Notes under the pieces: generated by a model
The model's input: the letters and a program-made list of their open reading frames with translations, nothing else
What the model was told of the DNA's origin: nothing
Database searches by the model: none
Program-made: the position numbers and the translations under genes
From: Manihot esculenta
Taxonomy: Eukaryota > Streptophyta > Magnoliopsida > Malpighiales > Euphorbiaceae
Assembly: GCF_001659605.2 (NCBI RefSeq)
Contig: NC_035178.2
Span: 2,225,091-2,289,090, forward strand
Reading direction: 5' to 3'
Length of the DNA stretch: 64,000 bases
Part shown: piece by piece, positions 11,245 through 24,000 of the stretch
Layout: every line of letters begins with the position of its first letter
Position numbering within the stretch: position 1 is the first letter of the stretch

Positions 11245-13532
11245 ATGTCGTTGAAGGGTTTTGTACGCGAGCTTAGAGAGATCCGAGATGACATTAGCAA
11301 CATATCCATTGGAAAATTCCATGCAAAGGGAATGCGCCGCCGTGGGCGAGCGCACATTGCTCCGGAAGGCGAGTCTGAATTGCCTTGTGAAGTGATTGAT
11401 CAGAGCCCATGGGCAAACATGCCCCCTGAATTGCTTCACGACATAATTAAGCGTGTTGAGGCCAGCGAGACCTCGTGGCCTGCGCGGAGGGATGTGGTCG
11501 CTTGTGCCTCTGTCTGCAAGTCTTGGAGGGAGATCACCAAAGACATTGTTAAGACCCCTGAGCAATGTGGCTGTCTTACTTTTCCCATCTCGCTAAAGCA
11601 GGTTTTCTTTTCAGTCTCTCCTTTAAACTAATATCTCGCTAACATTCTGTTTTGACAATCACCCCTTTCTTAGCTGCTAAAATATATACATATATTTCTC
11701 TGTTCTGTTTCAGCCGGGGCCAAGAGATGCTCCTATTCAATGCTTTATTAGACGGGATAGGGCAACTGCGACATATCTCTTGTATCTGGGCTTGAGTCCT
11801 GGTAAACATTTCTACTCTTGTTTGGTAAAAAGAAGTGTTTTTGGTGCTGATTACTTTTAAATCATTATGCATTTGTTCATGATGGAAATTTTGAAGATTT
11901 CTCGTTATTGACGCTTTTAATCTAAGCTACTTAGAAAAGCTGACTTTAGAGAAGAGGTGGTAGATCCAACATTCCTGATATTTGTGGACCTTAGTCAAAC
12001 GAAATTGTTAGTTTGTTTATGCTTATCGCACCCTGGCAACCTGCAGAAACAAGTAACCCAAAGAATACAAAGCATTTAAATAAAATATAAAATTTATATA
12101 GTTCACCCTCTCATTGTATCTATGCACAAAATTGTATTTCACTATTAATCAAATCTTATAAAAACATTAATAAGCTCCAAATTTATCACCACTCACTAAC
12201 CCAAAACCTAAGAGATATTTGCACTCAATCACATTACATAATAATAAATAGAATATTTTTTTTACATTTCATTCTCCTCTAGACATGACTAAACCATCTA
12301 CTACTACTCTAGACATAACAAAATTATATACTATTTTAACATCACAGTACACTACAAAAGGTCGAAAGCTGTCTTAGTTTTACTATAATACTCATAGTTA
12401 CAGGGTTAATATAATACTCCAATTAAAAACTCAAACTACACTGCAAGTCTTTTTCAAAGTTTACAAGAATTTTGAGTAATACCCTAATAGATTCAAAATT
12501 TTAAATGGAGCTTATACCACTTGTTGGAACTCCATTAGCCTGATTTTGAATTTCCATTTGTTTATTCTGAATTTTTTTCTTTTATATATACATATATACA
12601 TGGACTTGAACAAACTATATACTGATGCTACTATGATGTAATTAATTGCAGCTTTGTCCGGTGATACGAGTAAATTGTTATTAGCAGCAAAGAAGTTTAG
12701 ACGGGCAGCAAGCACTACTTTTCGAATATCTTTCGTTGGAAATGATTTCTCTCAAGCAAGCAATAACTATGTTGGAAAACTGAAGTATGTTTTAACCATT
12801 TGGCATTCCTTTATCTACATAGCTATATTCCTCTTACATGCAACTAAGTGTGAAACTCTGAACAGGTCTAATTTCCTGGGAACCAAATTCACCGTTTATG
12901 ATAGTCAGCCTCCACACCCAGTAATGCAATCCAACTGTAAGCCAGGCAGAAAAATCCATTCAGGTCAGGTTTCTCCATTGGCACCTGTTAGAAACTACAA
13001 CGTGGGCACCATTTCTTATGAGCTCAATGTACTCCGAACCAGAGGCCCAAGGAGAATGCAATGCACCATGCATTCGATTCCTTTCTCTTCAATTGAAGTA
13101 GGGGAATCTGCCCCTACTCCAACAGAATTCATAAGTTCTAACAAGCAATTTCCTCCATCATCCATTTCAAAATCAAAGGAGTCAATTATTGCATTCAGCT
13201 CAACTAGCCTTGCTGAGTCAAACCAACCAATTTACACCAGAAAATCTCCCTTGATTTTGAAAAATAAAGCACCAAGATGGCATGAGCAGCTTCAGTGCTG
13301 GTGTCTAAATTTCAAAGGACGGGTCACAGTGGCCTCTGTGAAAAATTTCCAGCTGGTAGCAGCTGTGGAGCCTGGCCGCAATGTGCCAGCAGAAGAACAG
13401 GAAAGAGTTATTCTCCAATTTGGGAAGATTGGGAAAGACATCTTCACCATGGACTATCGGTACCCACTGTCTGCATTTCAAGCCTTTGCAATCTGCTTGA
13501 GTAGCTTTGACACTAAACCAGCTTGTGAATGA
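11245..13532 (+). CDS. Tubby-like F-box protein
   Basis: Four coding exons, 11245-11601, 11714-11801, 12652-12784 and 12866-13532, with GT-AG introns give 414 aa, the usual length for the family. Residues 1-20 are the typical plant N terminus ([16 protein letters not shown]). An F-box spans about 55-110. The tubby domain runs from about 120 to the end and contains both family signatures: [14 protein letters not shown] at 342-355 and [16 protein letters not shown] at 399-414. Known role: the F-box joins SKP1/cullin ubiquitin ligases, and the tubby domain tethers the protein to phosphoinositides at the plasma membrane, with links to ABA, osmotic and immune responses. A leucine-start extension upstream has no ATG and was discarded. 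The 850-base third intron is unusually A+T-rich. Which numbered TLP it is cannot be settled from the sequence alone. Confidence 0.95.
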
Positions 13533-13931
13533 CCATACTAATTTACCATGGGCCAAAATTGCCATTAGTCTTCCTTGAAATTTTGTTGTACATATTTTCT
13601 TAAAGAAAGCACTTTAGGAGTTGTCTTCCTTTATAATTTCTGCTGGTGCATGCATGTCACATCTACACAAATTGTAGACATCTATTTCAGAAATGTAGTT
13701 TCAGATCAGAAATCTACGCCCACCGAGTAATTTCTTCATTCGATATTTTAATTTTATCTTAGGTGCATATTGTAAATCTCTGTACTAAACCTTGTAGTCA
13801 AGTTTTGAAGTACAGCGCACAAGAAAAATTTTGAAGCATGCTTTCTGGATGGACAGGCATCCTTATTATCAATTGCAGTTCATTGTTATTACCATGTACA
13901 CGAGAATTGTGTTCCTGCGGGTGGATAGATG
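13533..13931 (+). other. 3' UTR of the Tubby-like gene and spacer
   Basis: The A/T-rich sequence after the TGA is probably 3' UTR. It faces the 3' end of the minus-strand pseudogene, so the two units converge. No terminator-like element can be named. Confidence 0.45.
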
Positions 13932-14638
13932 CTATTTGTCTTTGCTCTTCTCTGCACAGTTATAACAGCAACCATGTCTTCGAGGCTTTTCAGGATTATC
14001 AGGGTCTGAGTCACTTGGTTCCGAGAAAAGCTCTCTTAGGCATCGTCGTTTTTCTGTGGGCTCATAAATAATCTTCTGAGCAGCAGAGGTGACAGTAAAG
14101 TCACCTTTGTGTGTTTCCATGGACTCTGGTTTAGCACTTGGCTTGGTAGTTTCCGCTAGAGAACCAGCTGAACACCAGGATTTCTTTCATCCACTGAACT
14201 TCCAAAGAACATCGAGTTATTCACTCTCTCTTTCATGAAAATTTTAACTCAATATCTTAGGTATAATTTGGTTCAATAATCATCTCATTTGATCATCTAT
14301 AATTTCCAGTTATGACCTAATTAAGACGGACTATCCAGATTACCTATTCCAACAGAGTATCGTTTTTATTTACATTTTTCTTGTACATGACACAAAATCA
14401 GGTAAAGGCTCCTCCATGAATATTTTAGCTTATCAAATCAAAGATGCATCAATTCTGATTTCTACTGCTTAAGTTGTGATTTATTGTTTACGACCTGTTT
14501 TTAAAACAGTTGCCCAGTTTATGCCTTACTTTCCGGATTTTCTCTGGTCAGATATTTTTATGTTTCTTTTCTGCCTCCTCCATCCATCGTTGCTCCAGCA
14601 TTATCATCTGCGTTAACTTTATAACCCCGGTGAATATG

Positions 14639-14780
14639 TAAAGGCCCATCCTTTTTTTTTTATTCAGATCACACAACCATTGATGCTCCTCTGTTTTCAC
14701 TAGCTATTGTAAAGGCCCATACTTTTTTGCTGATTCTGAACGCACAACCATAGATGCTCCTCTGTTTTCACCAGCTATTG
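14639..14780. repeat. 71-bp tandem duplication inside the pseudogene
   Basis: The segments 14639-14709 and 14710-14780 are adjacent copies. Both begin TAAAGGCCCAT and end AGCTATTG, with about ten differences. The copy nearer the gene start encodes the GENRGASMVV block; the second has diverged and closes with a stop. Confidence 0.85.
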
Positions 14781-15429
14781 TCACAATGCTAACAGGCCTT
14801 TCATCCATGGGATACTTTAGTTGTCCTACGCCCAGCTTATGGACAAACTTAAAATTATCGTCCCTAATTTCTTTGTGATATGAAACTTGTTCTCCAGTTA
14901 ACATGCTAGGCTTATGATGAGATTCAGAAAATTTTTTCTTGGCCTTTGGTTGAGTTGAGCTCACAATTTTGATATGTTCACCACTGGAGATGATGCTTGA
15001 TATCTTCTTGTCTTCATTCTCCAGTTGCTTCTGTTCAGAATGAAATGTTGCACTAAGTGGCTCTTCTGCTTGCGCTTCTGCCCCAGATGCAGTAAGGAGT
15101 TCAGAGATTGCGCTCTTTCACGGTTCTTTTTTAGCTGGACCAGTTGTTTTAACTTCTTATTTGAGCTTTTCTGCAACTATTTTACATTCTTCGGTTTCCT
15201 CGCTTTCTCTATGGATTCAAAAAGAGGTATTAAGAGATTCAGCTATTCAAGGAAACAAGGGGAAATAATTATTTCTAAAATAGTATAATTAGTTTTTATA
15301 AATTATTTTAAATTAATATAGTTAATTCTTTTTCTTGTTTTTAGATCGAATATAAATATGCACTTCTCAAAGTATTTATAATAAAATAAATATTATTTTT
15401 TTCCTACTAATAATATTGATATGGTATCA

Positions 15430-15750
15430 AAACACTGCAATTACAAGGATTTAAACAAAACACGTTATGACAAGATCAAAAATTATCTAACTCATCACAT
15501 AGAGTTTTAAAATGAGTAAAATAATCAATAACATATAGATCACCTTGTTTAAAATTATTAATTTCTTCTTGTAAGTCAAAGATTCAGAATATATCACCTT
15601 GTAAAAAGCGATATTGTAAATCTCCCCATGCATCAACAGCACTATCGATTCCGATTATATTTTGAGCAATTTAATGAGAAAGAGATCTCGTTACCCATAA
15701 AAGAACCATATTGTTGTATCTATTCCATGCAACAAATATAAAATTGCCTT
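15430..15750 (-). mobile_element. Degenerate Ty1-copia gag fragment
   Basis: The minus strand reads, with three interrupting stops, a gag-like series: WNRYNNMVLLWVTRSLSH, then DAWGDLQYRFLQGDIF, then QGDLYVIDYFTHFKTLCDEL. These are the hallmark residues of the copia gag domain (often called UBN2). It lies within a block of about 900 bases (about 15245-16190) that separates two coding blocks of the pseudogene and was probably inserted. No LTRs or target duplication could be delimited. Confidence 0.65.
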
Positions 15751-17120
15751 TTTCTGAATTCTTTAGACTTTTATTGATGAATTTGATGTTATTTTTAAAT
15801 TGTAATGACATTTTCATAATTTTCACTCAAGAGTGATAGTTCGGACTAGAAATAATTAGAGACACTAAAATTAATGCTGAATTTTCATTAAATTGAAAAA
15901 TATATGAATTCGAACGATTAATAAGATAACCATTATTTAAATTTGTGTTTAGATGAGGAAAAAAAGAACTTGAACGAAAAGAAAAACTCTGGGAACGAAA
16001 GAGAGAAATTTCGCGAGCAAAAACTCTTAAAATGAAAAAAAAAAACACTTGGAATTGATGAGAGAAACTTCACGAAGGAAAACTCTAGAAACGCAAAAAA
16101 GAAAAAACACTCGGGAGATGGATGTGAGACTTCGTGTGGAAGAGAAGATTCGGGTCGAAGGTCAGCAATTTTCTTTTTCTCGGAATAGAGGGAAAAAAAA
16201 TATTTGGGACGGATGATCTATTTTCTTACATGACTTAGGTTCTATCTTTGGCTGAGCTGTTTGTGACAGTGGCAAAGATACTATAGTCTTTGGTTCTTCT
16301 TGTTGAGAGGCGGATGGTGGAGGTTTAGTAGAGATGATTGGTTTCTGGAAGATCCCTTGAGAAACTATTGATTGCACTTGAGTAGCCCTTTTACATGGAG
16401 AGGAGGTTTGTGAGTGTTAAATTTTGTATCAATATGGATTTGGAAAGTGCCCTTTTGAGCTAGTCTTTTGCTGAGTTAGACTTTGACCTATATTTAATAT
16501 TAGAGTTTTGCCATTCCATAAATATGTTATGCTACGTATGTTATGTTACAGCGTGGATGTGTTGACTCCACGTCAATTTCAGATGAGATAGAGGGGACGT
16601 GGCCTTATATGGGCCATAGCCTACGGACGTTGGCTTGTAGGTTGAGAGGCCAAGGAAATTGTTGCCAAACTGTTTGTACAGTTGGTTGGGGTTGAGAAGA
16701 GGTTCGAGTTGGAGATGGTGGCACAGAAGCAACTCGTGGCTGTGGAGCCACGCGTGATGGTGATACCGACTGTAAGGTCACCTGAGATGGTGAAGGCGGC
16801 ACAGCCGCAGCTTGCGGTTGAGTTGTTGGACGAGATGGTGAAGCTGGTAACCGAGATTCAATGATTGCACGAGGTGGTAATGACGGTTGAGGTTCGGTTA
16901 TTTGTGGTGCTTGAGGCTGTGGTGGAGGAGATTGCGTAGGGGTTATCCCTGCAGGTTGAAATGGTGGGCGCTGAGCAGGGACAGTGGTGGTTGGTTGGGT
17001 TGGTGCTTGGATTATTTCAACTGGTGGACGAACCGGTTGGGGTTCAGCAACAGGACGAGTAATGGCTGCTGATAGCCAAGGAAGTCGAAAGCGAGCAAAT
17101 GGCCTCTGGTCAGTTGACAT

Positions 17121-18054
17121 GGATTTCGAGGGAAAAGAAAAATAAAGAAATGGAATGTGGATTGCTGGATCGTTACTTAATTCTTATAGTAAGATGGTCA
17201 TTAATAAGTTCCCATTTGATACCTTGGAAAGTTTTCGGGACTTTATTACTGCTATCTTCAAATTCATCATCTCTACTTTCACTTGTTTGCCTCTCTCAAG
17301 GACAAGCCTTTACTTGGGAATGGGATTCTTTAGACAGATTTTCCTCGTCGGTGAGGTCTAAGAATCTCTCTCTGTGTGATTTTGTTTCCGCTTTCATTAT
17401 TTCTGTCTTGTTCTGATAATATGGGGGAAGGAAGGCCTATATCATGTTCTCTCTGGCTGGGGAAGCATTGCTATTTCTACACCAAGAGTAATTAAGAATT
17501 TGAAAGGGTCCATGATCTTCCTCTCTCTAGTTTTCTACACCAAATATGTCCCAAGGAGAAGCAACGTACATGAGAAGGTAAAGGTCTAACAAATATTCCC
17601 TTTCCTTTGTCCAGCCATGCAAGAAAAGAACTTCAAAGGAACACAATCACAAAAAGCAAAGAGTTCCTGGACAAGATATTCGTGTGTTATCCCTTCAAAA
17701 ATGCGATTTGGCAATCTAAATTCATATCTTCATCTTCACAAGAGCTCCCTAATTGTTTCAAGCACTCTAATCTTCCTTAAGGTATGTTCATTCTCCATTC
17801 AATTAATGCATAAACTAACATTTTAAATTTAAGGCAATAGCTTTTCTTGAGAGTCACATTCTAGCATTAACAGCAAATTAACCATCTCCATAATCCTATT
17901 TTTTTAAAAGTAAATAAAAAAGAGAATTCAACAAATATGTAGTCAAAGGAAAAAGGTTGAACATGAATATGATTTTGATACATTCTGGATTGCATAAAAA
18001 ATTCAGATTGAAATTTGTTGCGATTCATAAATAATTTTCTGTAAACAAGACAGA
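17121..18054 (+). other. Divergent promoter region and 5' UTR of the CBSX3-type gene
   Basis: This is the gap between the first exon of the pseudogene (minus) and the CBS gene (plus). A likely non-coding first exon ends at 17781 (TTAAG|GTATGTTC), and the acceptor (GACAG, ending 18053) stands one base before the ATG. The right part of the intron is A+T-rich. The short frames here do not look like protein. Confidence 0.45.
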
Positions 18055-19325
18055 ATGGAAGGACTCACCCGAGCGGTAAGAGCCTACCAAGCAATGCTCA
18101 CTGTTGGCATTCCAAAGCATTTGCACTGGAAAGTCATGGATAGAAAAAATATATTTTCACGTTTTGGATGTGTCACCTCCTCTACAACCATGCCAGAGAA
18201 GGGATTGGAGAATTTAACAGTGGCAGATGTGCTGATGACAAAGGGAGAGGATAAAACTGGGTCTTGGCTCTGGTGCCGCACCAATGACACTGTTTATGAT
18301 GCTGTCAACAATGTAGGTTTTCTACTATCTTTTAAAATAAAATTGAAGCAATTTTTTACTGCTACATTCAATTAATACATTTAGTGTAAAAAGTCAATGC
18401 TGAAATAAAATACTGCAGATGGCAAAAAATAATATTGGGTCACTGGTAGTGCTAAAGCCTGAAGAACAACATATTGCAGGAATCATCACAGAAAGAGGTA
18501 AACTAATTTCCATAACCTTTGTTACATTGGTTGTTTTCCATGGGGGAAAATTATAACCTCAATCTGCTGCATAATGGTTTCATACTTGAAAGACGTGTAC
18601 ACAGAATATCCAGCAACAAATTTGACATTTAGTGCATGAAACAATAGTGCTCTCTCCCTAGTACATTGGGAAAAAAGAGGTCGAAATGTTGAGACTATCA
18701 TAAATGAATTGAATATCAGGACTGCCAAATAAAAGACAGAAAACAAAAAGAAAATACAAACATGGAAATTTTTTATATTAGATAGCATAACCTAATCATA
18801 TAGATCAATCCTAACTGTTTTTGTGGTAACATGGATGACCAAGCAGACTATCTGAGAAAGATAATTGCACAAGGGAGGTCCTCTAAGTATACAAGAGTTG
18901 GGGAAATAATGACTGATGAGGTTATTTCTCAAACTACTTTTCTCTTTTTGTGGGACATACAGCAATTTTTCTCCTATCTAAAGATGTTCCAATTTTTTCA
19001 TCCTTGACAGAGCAAGTTAACAACAGTAACATCTGATACAAATATACTTCAGGCAATGAAACTTATGACAGGTACCTGTTAATTATTCACGCTCCCAATG
19101 TGTAAATGCATGGTATATGTTCCCTTTTTATTCCTTTGATAGCTTAGCAGCAAAGTCGAATTGATGGTTTTACCTTTCACAGACAATCACATAAGACATG
19201 TTCCTGTTATAGATGGAAAGATAGTTGGCATGATTTCCATTGTAGATGTTGTTCGAGCAGTAGTGGAGCAGCAAAACAAAGAACTGAAGCGATTAAATGA
19301 GTTCATTGGAGGAGAATACTACTAA
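18055..19325 (+). CDS. CBSX3: CBS-domain-pair protein, CBSX3 type (probably mitochondrial)
   Basis: Exons 18055-18312, 18419-18497, 18847-18920, 19011-19071 and 19183-19325 with GT-AG introns give 204 aa; Arabidopsis CBSX3 has 206. Residues 1-50 are basic, poor in acidic residues and fit a mitochondrial targeting peptide (MEGLTRAVRAYQAML... FSRFG). Two CBS motifs follow, about 57-115 (TVADVLMTKGED to GIITERDYLRKII) and 130-190 (VGEIMTDESKLTTVT to VPVIDGKIVGMISI). The end KRLNEFIGGEYY matches the family. Known role: CBSX3 senses adenylates and regulates mitochondrial o-type thioredoxin, and so respiratory redox state. It has about ten fewer conserved leader residues than some relatives but is otherwise complete. 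Confidence 0.92.
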
Positions 19326-20500
19326 AATTCCAAATAGAAGCAAGAAATAAGCTTGGTTTCTGTAAAACTTCGGAACCATGTTTTCTCATATATGCAGCGC
19401 GCAGAACAATGAATTGTGATGCCAACCCCAAAAAACCATAAGATCAATACAGTACGAAGCCTGTGTTCAAGTCTGCGGGTGCGCATGTGCATATGAATGT
19501 AGGAGAGATGAAAGGAAGGGCCACCCACACAAATTGATATAAGTTTATGCTTAAACTCGAATGTTCAACTAATATGCAATAGAACAACCTAGCTCTCCCA
19601 ACTAATTCTTACAAATGACTAGAACAAGTTAATACTTCATAACAACATGAGAATAAATATCACGGCAAAATTGCCTTGTGAGGCTTGAGAAGGTAAGGCA
19701 TCGAATATGCTATCATATCCAATATGATTTTTATAAAAGAAAACAGAATAGATTTATCTGAAAACGATAAAAAGAACAGAAAATTATCCGGTGTTTTACC
19801 TTAAACAGTAAAGGCGTATTCTGTTCATTCAACTTATCAAGCAAAAGTCACCCAATCAATCCTGCCAGGTTGTAGTTCTGTCCATCCTACCAGCAATGGG
19901 GAAGGGCCATCTTCCCTTTTCAATAAAAAAAATTTCTCAGTAATCGGGTTACTTTTCCCATATATCGTGACAATAACGCATTCACAGTTCCATCATCCTC
20001 AGAGTCAATAGTTTAGTTTGTTGGGCAGAATGCAAGCATGATATTGAAAGGCAAAAACTGTTGAGAGAATTTCGGGTTCTGAGCAAGAGTTGGGTCATCA
20101 ATGCCTGGTGAATAAGTGGAAGGAAGGGAAGAGACTGTATTGATAGAGAAATTTCTGTTAACATAATATGGTTACTGATGCAACAATCTTCCATTGAACC
20201 TTGATACATAGATTATTAATAATAATAATAATAATAACTTACGGAAGCACTGTCCAGAAGTTAGAAATATAGCTCAATTTGAGAGTTCAAGATTCCAAAA
20301 TTGGAAAAAGAAAAAAATCTCAAAATTGCAGAGCGATCGAAACAGTAGCCTCTGTTTCTAGGGGAAAAAAATGAGGAATCAGATAGGAATCTAAACAGAG
20401 AGGAGTGGAGAACTACGGGAAAGAAGGAGAAGCAATAAACACCAAATTTGATTCGCAACCGGTAAACGGAGGGCTGAAAATATTTGAAAGCTGGAGTAGG
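19326..20500 (-). other. CBSX3 3' UTR facing a possible minus-strand transcript
   Basis: After the CBSX3 stop the sequence is 3' UTR and spacer. On the minus strand from about 20480 a C/T-rich, UTR-like block ends at a donor-like CCGTAAGTT (near 20244) next to an AAT microsatellite (20214-20238). It is followed by short open frames, one ending GWTELQPGRIDWVTFA with TGA (about 19845). The layout suggests a small spliced gene or a non-coding transcript, but no exon chain with consistent phases could be built and no family was recognised. Confidence 0.2.
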
Positions 20501-21095
20501 CTGCTCAAGTGGAAGCTCCTACCTTATGAGAAACCATCTCTTTCAATAAAAAATTATTAAAGAGCCCATTGGGCTTGGATGAACCTTTGATCTTCCCTCT
20601 TATGGATTTTTAATTTGTCTGGAGGCCCAAAAGTTATGCTTTTCAGATTTTTCATTTGAAATAAGTATATTCTCCATGTTTGAATTCATAATTTAGGTAT
20701 AATTTACACATAAATTTTATTTATTTATTTGCTTTTTTAGTTTAAAAATGTTTGAAAAATAAAAAAAAATATTTGTTCACTTTCCACAAAGCATAGATGA
20801 TAGAGTTTACTATAGAAAATTTAATAGCATTACAAATGATAGTTTAGAATTCATTCATTTGATAAATGTGCAAACAGAGAAAATGCCCCCAGTTGAACTA
20901 TCAAATTAGCAAATTTACTTCTGACCAGAAATGCAAGTAATTTTATACATCAAACAAAATAGTAAAACTCATCTAATATTCACAGAGAGTATTTGACACG
21001 GGTGTTTGACAACTACTCCGTTACTCCTTTGTTACATCCTATGTTGTTTTGTGAAAAAAAGAAATAACATACCCGTCAACCAAACATTCAGTAGA
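20500..21095. other. A+T-rich spacer
   Basis: Nothing recognisable. The part next to 21096 is probably the 3' UTR of the minus-strand U-box gene. Confidence 0.5.
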
Positions 21096-24000
21096 TCATA
21101 ACTGACGATTACGGTGAAAAAATCTAGCAATTTTCCTTGCCAGATCTCCAAATCCCCTGGAAGGTGATTTTTTCCCTTTAGTATGATCACCACTGCCAGA
21201 GTCACTTGAGATGACCATGCTGCAGACAGCACTAAATGTAGAACAGTCTGAGACATCACCTTCTGTTGTATGTCCCAAAATCTGGAGCAATTCTGAGGCA
21301 ATAATCCTTCCTCTTTGATTCCCATTAACAGATATATTGAACAGAGTTTTTATTGTGCTTTCTCCCAATTCCTGTTGACAATGCTGGATGTGTTCATAAC
21401 ATAGAGCCAGCAGAACTTCCATTGCAGTTTCTTGCTCTTGCTTACTACCAGTTTCCACAAGATTGGCGATTGAAGCAATGCAAGATTTGGTTTGGGCAAC
21501 TGCTTTCCTACCTTCCTCAATATCACACAAGGCATTCATAATATTAAGGCAATACCCTGCAAGACTCTGATCACAGAGAAAAGGAAGCAACATTGGGATG
21601 CAATCCAAATACACAATGTGGTATGCTATATCACTGCTGCAGGACAAATTACAGAGTATCTTCATGGCAAATTCATGGAACTCCCTAACTTGTGCATCAA
21701 GGACTTTTAGGATGGAAGGTAGAACTCCTGATGCAAGAATTCCAGGCTTATACGAGGGTTGGCATGATAGAACTTCCATGACTTTAAGAGCCTTACTTGT
21801 GATGTCAGAATCAAGAACTGATGCCAGTATGTAGATTGCATCTTTGTCAAATGTAGGCAATCCAGTACTGCACGATCGGTAAAAAAAGTTACTATTGCAA
21901 GCATAATGTTTTAATCAATAGTGGTGAGAAAGTTTTAGCGACAGTAACATTGTATTACTATGAACAGCACATTAATATGGTGAATACGAAATTCAAGCCT
22001 CCACCAACAAATACACAAAGCAGCACAGATGCCTTACCTGCTTTTGCTTAAAATTGCCAAAAGCACCTCCACTGAATCATCCTGGGCTTTTTCATCACAA
22101 GAGTCATATGCATCCTTCAAAAATTTAACCAGTGGCTTCATGTAATTCTTGTTAAATAGCAAATCACATTCCTGCTCATTTTTGTTCAGTTGCTCTTTAA
22201 TATCTTGCACTGCCCTGCACTGGGATTCCCACGGAAATGAATCCAGTTTGGAGAATGATGCCACCCTAATTATGCTATGGGCAGTTATAGATGACTGACT
22301 TACACAGATACCTGAACTCGTCCGAGGGAGGCCAACACTGAAATTAGCAATGTTATCATCATCCACTAAATCTGATCCACAATTTGTATCTGACGACCTA
22401 AGTGAGACATTGCTAACTTGAAGGCACAAATCATTCATAGAACTGCCAATGCTAGCAACAGATGTAAAGGACAAAAGCCTCTTTGAGAAACTAGAAGCTG
22501 GAATTGTTTGTGCACATGGTGCAGAAATATTAATCCCGTGATTTGAACACCACTTTGAAATAAGGCCCTTAATCACAACATTTGGAGTCGAGCATAAATT
22601 ATCCAGCTTTATATGTGTTATTGGACATGTATCATTCCCCTCACTAAACCATTTCTCAATCCAAACTCGTTCATATGTTTTGCCAGAATTGATGATTACT
22701 GGGTCATACATTAGTCTCATAGAGATTGGACACTTAAATTCATGTGGTGGGTCAGGTGGAGAAGGTTTTTCAGTAGTTTGAGTCTTGCATTCCTCATGCT
22801 GAGAAAAGCCACCATTGGTTTCGCATTGCCCAATCTGTCCTCCATATTTCCTCAAAAGATACAAGAAATATTCCAGGATTTTCTTTTTCGGGTCCATATC
22901 ACAAATTTTCTCATGTAGTTTCTTGATGGACCTTTTCTCTATCAAGACAGCCAAAGGGGATGTAATTTTCAGTCTCACAGCTGCAAATTCAAGGGCCCCT
23001 AGTTCTGCCTTGTTTATAGAATCTGATGCAGGCATGTCCTGCCTAAGCAAATCTTTTACAGCCTTTCCAGCCTCAACTTCAGAAGATTCTAACTGAAATT
23101 TTGCACTCCTAAGATCTTCAACAATTCCAGATATCTGCAGACAGCATATCTCTGCTTATTTCTTAAGAACTTAAAAAGGAAGTGACAAAGTATATATAAA
23201 GAGGTGGGGAAGGCCTAGACAAGATTGAGGATTTCATATTAAGATAAGCAGGGTGACAACTCCATAACATTTTCAATTTTAAACCAGCCAACCATGCTGT
23301 AATATCAATTAAATGAATCTTTTGACTTATGTATTGGATTAAACAGATTTGAATCATTTGAAAACAGAACACATTTTTCTCAATTTTGACCTACTTGAGC
23401 AGTTGTTTAATTAAGCTTTCACCAAGTAGCTATTCCTTCAAAAGAATGTAGGTAAAATTTAAGGGACCACCAAAGTGGTATTGGAAAACTTGGGGAACAA
23501 CATGAGAGATTTCCATTCATAAGAGACTCAGCAAGAGCAAACATTGACTCAACAGTTGGAACTTTTTAATTTATTTATGATCATAAAATAGAAGCAACTA
23601 AGGGTAGTTCTAAACTGGATGTTTCAGAAGAAATGATCTCGCAAAGTACAAAGTAACAGAAATATGAATGTATTGGACATAGAAGATACTAACTCCATTA
23701 CTCAAATGCTTGGCATCCATAACTTCATATATTAATTGACATAACAACACAACAAATATTTTAAGGGCATTAAAACAACAAACCTTGGCAGCCAGTAATG
23801 TTGGAACCATATTTTGAATTTGGCCTAAGCTTAAATCCAGAGCCTTTCTCAAGTTTTCGCATCTCTGGAGTATCCGATCTGCTTGAAATGCCTACATTAC
23901 ATATATTAAAATGGGATATTAGTACAAAAAAATAATATATGTGTAAACTGAACTTATGTGCAAGCATACCGAAAAAAGTAGTTTCTTCTATATCTTTTTG

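Larger units (their letters stand above)
13932..17120 (-). pseudogene. Broken gene for a proline-rich (hydroxyproline-rich-type) protein
   Basis: Read on the minus strand, a first exon (17120-16605) encodes MSTDQRPFARFRLPWLSAAI and then about 130 residues dominated by Pro, Gln and Ser. A second coding block (about 16410-16200) is Pro/Lys-rich. A third (15230-14704) has the sequence SYHKEIRDDNFKFVHKL and the block SIVTIAGENRGASM, which I associate with plant proline-rich 'gp1-like' proteins. A last exon (about 14180-13932) ends in GCCYNCAEKSKDK. The third block holds two in-frame stops, TAA at 15157-15159 and TGA at 15118-15120, inside otherwise protein-like sequence. A 71-bp piece of it is duplicated, and a copia gag fragment lies between blocks two and three. 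These lesions argue for a pseudogene. An alternative is a gene with introns that skip the stops, but I found no splice pair that does so cleanly. Confidence 0.6.

Noticed and set aside
15422..15434. ATGGTATCAAAAC as a retrotransposon primer-binding site
   Set aside because: It lies within the minus-strand gag reading frame and points the wrong way for that element; no LTR end precedes it.
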